From Pycnococcus provasolii (Eukaryota > Chlorophyta > Pseudoscourfieldiophyceae > Pseudoscourfieldiales > Pycnococcaceae): a stretch of DNA of 64,000 bases. Below the pieces are notes generated by a model that searched no databases, had not been told where the DNA came from, and worked only from the letters and a program-made list of their open reading frames with translations. A program made the translations under genes and the position numbers. The stretch spans positions 930,001 to 994,000 of the forward strand of contig OW568868.1 in NCBI GenBank assembly GCA_938743325.2. The letters are read 5' to 3'. Shown one piece after another: positions 57,874 to 64,000 of this stretch (position 1 is its first letter; the number at the start of each line of letters is the position of its first letter).

Positions 57874-58442
57874 TGTTGCAGTAGACGTTGACGAGGAGGG
57901 GTGCGGGAGTTATTGTGGTTGTGAGGTGGATGGGACCCGTGGTTGCCCAGTGAGTGTGCTCGTCGCCGAGGCCTATGGTCCGAGCCAAGAGGAAGTCTTG
58001 TCGTCTTGTCGTCATGGTGAGCTGTGGTGGTGGGTTGGATATGCGCAGTGCGTGACATGCGGAAAGGTTCAAGGGGAGAGTAGAGTAGAGTTGGGGAAGG
58101 GAAGGACAGAGGACAGAGGACAGAGAGAGAGAGAGAGAGAGAGAGAGGAGTGCTCGAGGTGAAGGAAACGGGGAAGGGAACAGGGAACAGGGAACGGGAC
58201 CTCGGAACGCCACCTCGGAAGGCCACATTATTGGGATCGAGGAAATCCAAACCCCGAATTAAATTTTCCTCAGAAGCTCTGCAGATCCACGGGACCCGTG
58301 GGGGATACCGGTTTGTCTCGAGGGGGATACCTGTTCCGTTCCCCCTCTCTCGACGTTGAGCCTCCCCTGAGCCACTCCCTCCCCCTCGCCTTTATCCACA
58401 ACGACCCGGCCTTTTCTCTGCTCAACCCTCAAACTCGCACCC
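57874..58442. promoter_or_regulatory. Divergent promoter of AP2 factor and plastid S10
   Basis: 569 bp between divergent ATGs. Includes a GA dinucleotide run (58122-58147) and tandem GGGAACA units (58170-58200). GAGA-type repeats bind specific factors in plants, but no such role can be shown here. Confidence 0.4.
58122..58147 (+). repeat. GA dinucleotide microsatellite
   Basis: About 13 AG units in the promoter between the AP2 and plastid S10 genes. Confidence 0.9.
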
Positions 58443-58961
58443 ATGGCGACGGCAATGGCTGCACCCAGGACAAACGTCGCGCGCGCAAGGACCAGCTTCG
58501 TCGTGAAGGCGTCTGCCACGCGCCCAGCAGTGGCTGCACGCGTTCCCGCACGCGTTCCCGCACAAAGTCGCGTCACGCCGCCGCCAGCTGTGCGCGGCGA
58601 TTTGCAGGTGTCAAATGCCGCGACGGCGGAGGCGGAATCGGAGACGGCGCTGAAGGTGAGGCGCCTGCGCGTCACGCTCAAGGCGTACACGTCCGACGTG
58701 CTGAACGAGGCGGCGCTGCTCATCACCGAGGCGGCGAAGTTGACGGACGCCATTGCCAAGGGACCGACCGCACTTCCCACGAAAACCAAGCGGTTCTGCG
58801 TGCTCCGCTCGCCGCACGTGAACAAGAAGAGCCGCGAACACTTTGAGATTCGCACGCACAAAAAGATTGTCGACATTATGGATCCCTCCGCACAGACGAT
58901 TGACGCGCTCATGCAGCTGGACATGCCCAGCGGATGTGACGTGCAGGTAAAACTGCTGTAA
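58443..58961 (+). CDS. RPS10: Plastid ribosomal protein S10, nuclear-encoded
   Basis: 172 residues. The first 65 are Ala/Arg/Ser/Thr/Val-rich with no acidic residues, a clear plastid transit peptide. The mature part is bacterial-type S10: LRVTLKAYTSDVLNEAA, then ALPTKTKRFCVLRSPHVNKK, SREHFEIRTHKKIVDIMDPS and a closing DVQVKLL. S10 sits in the head of the 30S subunit. Its bacterial rather than eukaryotic (uS10) style and the transit peptide place it in the plastid. Confidence 0.95.
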   Translation: MATAMAAPRTNVARARTSFVVKASATRPAVAARVPARVPAQSRVTPPPAVRGDLQVSNAATAEAESETALKVRRLRVTLKAYTSDVLNEAALLITEAAKLTDAIAKGPTALPTKTKRFCVLRSPHVNKKSREHFEIRTHKKIVDIMDPSAQTIDALMQLDMPSGCDVQVKLL

Positions 58962-59057
58962 GTCGCCTTTGTCTGTGCGAAACGCCATATGCAAAAAATA
59001 ACTCGACAAAAAAAAATCAGAAAGTAGAAAAGAAAAGAGTGGTGCAACATAACTAAC

Positions 59058-59082
59058 GTGTGTGCGCGCGCGTGTGTGTGTA
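59058..59082 (+). repeat. GT/GC alternating purine-pyrimidine tract
   Basis: A GTGTGTGCGCGCGCGTGTGTGTGT tract downstream of plastid S10, in the convergent spacer. Such sequence can adopt Z-DNA; no function is shown. Confidence 0.7.
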
Positions 59083-59160
59083 ACCACAGCAATTTTCTCT
59101 TCTCCATCTCTCATCATTGCAACTGTGGTTGATAAACAAAGAAAACCAAAGACTTTTTTT

Positions 59161-59817
59161 TTACAGACGTTGGAAAGAAGGTGCGATGCCGTTCAAACTC
59201 CAACCAGTTTCAGCCGCGTTCGCCTTTGTCAAGTCAAGGGACGGCGAGGCTGCGATAGATGCTCGGCGCATCGTCTCGTTGCGCACCGCGCTTGCGGCAA
59301 CACTCCCTCTTCTGTGCGCAAGGTGGTGAGGACTTCCCTGACCTGAGTCTGCGGAAGCCCTCGCGAGCGCGTCAGGTCCCAACAAGGCAGGAGTCTGGTG
59401 CGGTTCCTGCTGCTGCAAGAGCAGCTCTGTCACACTCACACGCCTTCCTCGTCGGTCAGGAGGTCCCATGTTATTTTCTGCCGCGGAGAACAACGGGCGG
59501 CGAGCCGAAGCTCCTCCAAGCGGTGGTGCCTTCACCTCAGGCTCATACCTAAGCAGAGACCCGTCATCGTGCGTGGATAGACCTGGCTGCCACTCCGGGT
59601 TTGACGTCCCAAGATCCTTGCGTGATGCCACGCCCGTGCCGCAGACGCTCGACCGACGACGTGCGCGCAGCACTTCCGGCGCGGCATTCGCACGACTCTT
59701 CTCCTTTCGTTCGAGTCGACGTGCATAGTGCGCAATGGACTCGAGCCGCACTTGCGCTTCGACGTCTGCTGGTATTTTCGCGTTATCCTCGAGCGAAAGC
59801 CGCCGCCGCGACGTCAT
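59161..59817 (-). CDS. Small disordered protein with repeated basophilic kinase sites
   Basis: 218 residues, no recognised domain. It carries five R-R-x-S or R-x-x-S sites spread over its length: SRRRLSLED, RARRRSSVCG, RRGRRVSVTE, AHRRGSVAAS and MRRASIAAS. Such sites fit PKA or PKG consensus. The N-terminus has a short helical charged segment (LESIAHYARRLERKEKSR). The first ATG in frame is at 59817. It is convergent with plastid S10 (199 bp) and divergent, over 1160 bp, from the channel with a cyclic-nucleotide-binding-like domain. A role in cyclic-nucleotide signalling is inference. Confidence 0.55.
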   Translation of the reverse strand: MTSRRRLSLEDNAKIPADVEAQVRLESIAHYARRLERKEKSRANAAPEVLRARRRSSVCGTGVASRKDLGTSNPEWQPGLSTHDDGSLLRYEPEVKAPPLGGASARRPLFSAAENNMGPPDRRGRRVSVTELLLQQQEPHQTPALLGPDALARASADSGQGSPHHLAHRRGSVAASAVRNETMRRASIAASPSLDLTKANAAETGWSLNGIAPSFQRL

Positions 59818-60977
59818 TGCGCGCGTGGTGCGCACGCGTGCACGCGAGCGAAGCGAAGGGCTGTTGAAGCTGATGTTGAAGCCTCCGTGCGATCACTTCG
59901 GTAACGGGCTGACGGGGGGGACTGGGAAGAAAGTCGGGTTGGCAGCCGGTCGGGCTCGCCTATTATTCTCGAATGCAACTCTCTCCTCGCATCTCTCAAA
60001 GTTGCGAAACCTCTCGTGGAAAACCGGTCGGGCAAAGTTGTCGTCATGGCGTGCTCGCATTCGGCCGGCCACGCAAGGCCTAGGTACGCCCTCCTGCAGT
60101 CCTCCTTCGTTGTGTGGTACCTTTAGACCTGTGCCTCTCGTTCGCGCTGCTCGCTCTTCTGTCATCTGTCTTGGACTTGGACTCCTTGCAGTGCTTGGTG
60201 GTTGCCTGGTTGGCATGGGCTGATGGGGGGAGGGAAGGTGGGGAGGGATGGTATTGGCATTTGGCGACTGGCGAGGGACCGGTACACTGGTGATTATGGT
60301 CATTTGCTCCTTGCTTTTGGTGTGGCATCGGCCGCATCGCCTTTGATCACCGCGTGGGCGTGTGAATAATGATGTGTTTCATTTCTCTAAGGTCTAATCT
60401 TCTGGTCTAATCTATGGTAGTGACCAACAGTAGTATCAAGTATGTAGCTATGCCTGCATAAGTGCATAGCTAACTTAGTCTACCTTACGATAGTCTATTC
60501 TCAGCGTGTTCTCAGCCTGCCCAAACGGCCAAACGCAGCTCCGTGAAACGAGCTTCAGCCTTCGAGAGAACAAAGGAGCACGGCCACCTCCGCCGTCGCA
60601 CGTTCACACGTCCCTCCGAGGTCCGAACAGGCACGGAAAAATCAAAAATCGCATTTGCAGAGCGCATTTGAAAAGCCTTTCTAGAAAGGTGCGGCCCTTC
60701 CTGTCCTACACTCGGAAAGTGGGCCGCGAGAAAGAAACCCTGTCCGGGAAAAGCAAGCTTTTGACCCTCGACTTTGCAAAGGTACTTGCACTTTGGTCCG
60801 GTGACCCGCGGCCCACCTCGCAGTCTACACTACATTTTCCCAACACACACGCCTGAGGTTGTCTATCCTTGGCGCCATGGACGCACCCTCGGCTTAGCTC
60901 ATCCCTTTCCTTCGTCTCTTGCTCTTCACTCTACCTCGTCAGCTGGGGACGAACCGATAACATCAGATACTGCTGGT
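59818..60977. other. Long gene-free divergent interval
   Basis: 1160 bp between divergent starts, with no supported ORF. It includes a GGTCTAATCT duplication (60391-60412), several CATAGCTA-type repeats (60444-60474) and a G-rich tract (60223-60250). It may hold long 5' untranslated regions or an unseen 5' exon of the channel gene. Confidence 0.35.
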
Positions 60978-63900
60978 ATGTCGGCGGCGGGCTCGAACAG
61001 CTCGGACGACACGTACAACTCAGGGCCGTACGTAAGTTCCGGGCCGTCGCCCGCGGCGGCTGTCTCCGCCGCCGCCGCGGCGGCGGCGCTTGACAATAGT
61101 ACGACGACGACGAAAGGTGGAAACGGCAACTTCGTCGCAGGCCCGGCGGCGACACTGCCAGGCTCTACGCTGCCAACCCACCATCACCACGATGCCGCCG
61201 TCGTCGTACCCGTGCCCCCTGCCAGGCCTATGCAGGATGCCATTCACCAGCGAAACCCGAAGCTATACAGCGCGCCGGCAGAGGGATCGGCGTGGCGGCG
61301 AAACGACGGACACGTGCTCACGAGTGCCGAAACACTCAAGATTCAACTCGCGGGGAAAGCAGAGGCGGCAGCTGAAAACGGAAATGGAACGATGACGACG
61401 ACCAAAGGAAATGTTGGCGATACTTCACCACACAATGGGAACAGCGTCACGCCACTGGGAAGAAAAAACTCCCAAAGACGACGCTCCATTTTCGGAAACA
61501 ACAAGCCGGAGATTTCAAACAGTATTCTCAAGAAAAAAGCAGACGATTCGACGCGCGCTACCAACATCAAGGTGAAACGCGTCAGATTCAACTTGGTGGG
61601 CCACTCCAAAAACAGAGACAAACGTGGCTGGGAACTTAAGACGTTCGAAATGCTCGAGAATTTCGAACGGACGTACGGCGACGAATGGAGTGCGGTCCTG
61701 GTGCTCGTGTGCATATTGGAAACCTTCATGCTGCCCGAGCGTCTTGCGCTTGAGTACGACATACACGACGTGAGCAAGCTGGAGTTCATCCTCACGGTGA
61801 TTGTAGACTGCGTATTCGCCGTGAACATTTTTCTCACGCTCGCGCACCTCATCTGGCGACGCGCCGAGCGCCTGCACATCGAATCCATGTCCACAAGACA
61901 GCAGAGCAAGCTGCTCAGCTCGAAGTTGTTGTCGTCAGGCGAGGACGGTGATGCCACCGTTGCCACGGAAAGGGCCCCCGGTTCATCACGCACGAAGAAT
62001 CGCCAAGTTATGAAGAAGCAGCGCGAAATCACAATCGCGGTGGCAAGGGAGAGCTCGTCGAAGCAAACTCTCTCCGACAACAGCACCGACGCCATTCATC
62101 GCTATCTCACCGGCAGGTTTGTGCTCGAAGTGGGAGCAATCTTGCTCATGTGGATTGACGCGTACTACCCGACGTACTGGTGGTTGCGACTCATGGCAAA
62201 TGCCCCGCGTGTGATTCGCATTCAGCAACTGGTACTTTTCTTCCGCCAGCAGGAGATGAACCTTCGCGTGGATGTGCGAAAGCTCGCAGTCATCAAGTTC
62301 ATACTGCTCATCATAGGATGCGCTCACTGGGTTGGATGCATATTCTTTTACCTCAGCCGGCTTTCTGGATTCAGCACAACACGAAATCTCATGACCTGGG
62401 TCGCGCAGTGGGAAATCCAAGGTGGTCTGACTGGCTACGACGCGGAATCCAGTCCGAAGTGGGAGAGCTATCTGCTCATTCTGTACAAGGGTTTCAACGG
62501 CCTGACAAATCTGGGATACGAACGCGTCGTGCCGCAACGCTACGACGAGATGGCCTTCTCCGTTCTGACAATATACGTGCACGTCATCCTCGACGCGTAT
62601 ATTTTGGGCACGCTCTTCCACTACGTCGTCAAAAAGGACAGGGCTGCCGAGGAGTTTCGAAAGAAGCTGACGGAGGTTCACAAGTGGAGCCGCTCGCAAA
62701 ATCTGCCCGAGGAATTGGAGTCGAGCCTAGTCTCGCACTACGAGTTCCAGTTCAGCAAGAAACGCGAGGACGACTCCAAGGTAATGAAGATGCTTCCCCT
62801 GCCAATCAAGCTGAAGGTTGCTAGTCACAACTACGGCAGGTTCGTGCAGCGCAACAAGTACATCTTCAAGGGATGCACGACTCAGTTCATCGAGCAATTC
62901 CAGCTCCGGCTTGGCGAGGAATACCTCATGCCGGGTGAAACGCTTGCGCACGAGAAGGACATGGCGAGAGAGCTCGTGTTTCTTGCATCGGGTTCGCTGG
63001 AATTCCACCGAGACGGGCAGTTTGTGAGGGTCCTGCGCGCCGAGTCGGAAATGCCCAACGCCGTGGGCGACCTGCCCTTTTTAATGTCCGTCCCGCATCC
63101 ATACACCGTCTCGGCAAGAACAACCTCCGACTGCACGATCGTGCTCATGCGAAAGAGTGCTTTCGAAGATCTCATCATGAACTACCCCGAGCATATGGAC
63201 ATTCTGCTGTCGAACGTGCTTGAGGCACAGGTGGGACTCGGCAAGTCTGGCGCCGATCTGGAGTCACCCGTAATGATCAATCGCGGCTTTGGTGGCGACG
63301 AGGACGACGAGGAACAATCCTTTCTTCGCTCATACATTCAGCAGGCGCTGCAGAAGAGGAACAACGAAGCTCTTTCCGCGATGACGTTTGCTGCCAGCGA
63401 GGGTGACGTGGAGACTGTGCAATCGCTTATCCATCAAGGCTTGCCCATCGACGCGTACGATTACGACAACAGAACGACGTTGCACCTCGCCTGCGCGGAG
63501 GGGAAAGATAAGGTTGTGGAGCTGCTTGTGAACGAGGGCGCGGATGTCAACGTGAAAGACAGGTGGGGACAAACGCCAATGCAGGATGCGATCAGCAACA
63601 AATTTGAGCATATTGTTGACATTCTGGCAAAGAATGGGGCAAATGTGGCGTATGCGGACCCATCTGGACCATTGTGCACGGCGGCTGCGGATAGTGATCT
63701 CGAAGGCCTGGGAACGCTACTCGACAACGGTGTCAACCCTGATGCGGCTGACTACGACGATCGATGCGCACTTCATCTCGCCTCGAGCAATGGCAACCTG
63801 CAGGTGGTGGAGTACCTCCTGCGACGTGGCGCAAACGTCAATGCAAGGGACAGGTGGACCGGTTCGCCTCTACTGGATGCCATCACTCACGGCCATGAAA

Positions 63901-64000
63901 TATGCGCCAAGCTGCTCCACGCGAATGGCGGTAAGATGAACATGGACGAGGCGGCGAATAGGCTCTGCAGTGCCGCTTCCGAAGGCGACCTAGAAGTGCT
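60978..64000 (+). CDS. Channel with cNMP-binding-like and ankyrin domains, pore filter GYER, partial
   Basis: At least 1007 codons, open to the right edge; the start ATG at 60978 is the first after an in-frame stop near 60762. The first 200 residues are disordered (Ala, Ser and His runs). Six transmembrane segments follow from about 61670 to 62630, including a basic S4-like segment (RLMANAPRVIRIQQLVLFFR). The pore reads LTNLGYERVVPQ where plant Shaker-type channels have TTTGYGD. A C-linker and a cyclic-nucleotide-binding-like domain (about 62850-63200) precede ankyrin repeats (TTLHLACAEGKDKVVELL, CALHLASSNGNLQVVEYLL). The layout is that of AKT-type potassium channels; with GYER the ion selectivity is open. 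The gene is cut by the window end. Confidence 0.87.
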   Translation, partial: MSAAGSNSSDDTYNSGPYVSSGPSPAAAVSAAAAAAALDNSTTTTKGGNGNFVAGPAATLPGSTLPTHHHHDAAVVVPVPPARPMQDAIHQRNPKLYSAPAEGSAWRRNDGHVLTSAETLKIQLAGKAEAAAENGNGTMTTTKGNVGDTSPHNGNSVTPLGRKNSQRRRSIFGNNKPEISNSILKKKADDSTRATNIKVKRVRFNLVGHSKNRDKRGWELKTFEMLENFERTYGDEWSAVLVLVCILETFMLPERLALEYDIHDVSKLEFILTVIVDCVFAVNIFLTLAHLIWRRAERLHIESMSTRQQSKLLSSKLLSSGEDGDATVATERAPGSSRTKNRQVMKKQREITIAVARESSSKQTLSDNSTDAIHRYLTGRFVLEVGAILLMWIDAYYPTYWWLRLMANAPRVIRIQQLVLFFRQQEMNLRVDVRKLAVIKFILLIIGCAHWVGCIFFYLSRLSGFSTTRNLMTWVAQWEIQGGLTGYDAESSPKWESYLLILYKGFNGLTNLGYERVVPQRYDEMAFSVLTIYVHVILDAYILGTLFHYVVKKDRAAEEFRKKLTEVHKWSRSQNLPEELESSLVSHYEFQFSKKREDDSKVMKMLPLPIKLKVASHNYGRFVQRNKYIFKGCTTQFIEQFQLRLGEEYLMPGETLAHEKDMARELVFLASGSLEFHRDGQFVRVLRAESEMPNAVGDLPFLMSVPHPYTVSARTTSDCTIVLMRKSAFEDLIMNYPEHMDILLSNVLEAQVGLGKSGADLESPVMINRGFGGDEDDEEQSFLRSYIQQALQKRNNEALSAMTFAASEGDVETVQSLIHQGLPIDAYDYDNRTTLHLACAEGKDKVVELLVNEGADVNVKDRWGQTPMQDAISNKFEHIVDILAKNGANVAYADPSGPLCTAAADSDLEGLGTLLDNGVNPDAADYDDRCALHLASSNGNLQVVEYLLRRGANVNARDRWTGSPLLDAITHGHEICAKLLHANGGKMNMDEAANRLCSAASEGDLEV

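Noticed and set aside
58298-58846. 182-codon frame overlapping plastid S10 in another frame
   Set aside because: S10 in the adjacent frame is unambiguous; this is its shadow plus upstream sequence.
59735-60223. 162-codon plus-strand frame between the kinase-site protein and the channel
   Set aside because: Arg/Ser-rich, no domain, overlaps the 5' end of the opposite gene.

Overview
The window reads as nuclear DNA of a unicellular green alga, most like a small flagellate or prasinophyte-type chlorophyte. Plant-lineage signs are a flavodiiron protein with three fused domains, a two-domain AP2 factor, nuclear-encoded plastid ribosomal protein S10, a plastid-type dicarboxylate translocator and a plastid-type Obg GTPase. 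Flagellar genes (PACRG and a CFAP119-like gene) indicate a motile stage. The DNA is GC-rich, genes are densely packed, and most are a single open frame. I infer one short GT-AG intron in each of four genes (119, 88, 79 and 101 nt). The species cannot be fixed from sequence alone; a Pycnococcus- or Nephroselmis-like alga is only a guess. No virus-like element, transposon, CRISPR array, rRNA or tRNA was recognised.

Layout. 0-5.4 kb: carotenoid cleavage dioxygenase convergent with an FLVA-like flavodiiron protein, then a poorly resolved stretch that may hold a small spliced gene. 5.4-16 kb: a secreted pepsin-like protease, a large KDM5-type protein (JmjN, ARID, PHD, JmjC, C5HC2, PHD) whose JmjC iron ligands are mostly lost, and mitochondrial complex I NDUFV1. 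16-27 kb: a 2274-residue EF-hand membrane protein, then a flagellar group of PACRG, an unrecognised protein and a CFAP119-like protein. 27.8-36.6 kb: a small membrane protein, RPAC2, MCM4, a purple acid phosphatase, a glycosyltransferase-like gene read in two frames, and an ABC1/UbiB kinase. 36.9-53 kb: a HARE-HTH plus DEUBAD-like chromatin protein, two unknown proteins, a plastid dicarboxylate translocator, HMCES (SRAP), valyl-tRNA synthetase, Obg, a TLC-domain protein, a two-RRM protein, a Tim17-like protein and an unknown two-helix protein. 53.8-64 kb: a multi-PHD protein with an ARF-like segment, an AP2 factor, plastid S10, a small protein rich in basophilic kinase sites, and a channel with cyclic-nucleotide-binding-like and ankyrin domains that runs off the right end.

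Themes. Many genes lie in divergent pairs sharing 100-430 bp promoters and in convergent pairs with 38-220 bp between stops. Chromatin and transcription genes are frequent (KDM5-like, ASX-like, multi-PHD, AP2, RPAC2, MCM4). The two observations I rate highest are the channel whose pore filter reads GYER where GYGD is expected, and the KDM5 relative that keeps its domain order but has lost two of three iron ligands.
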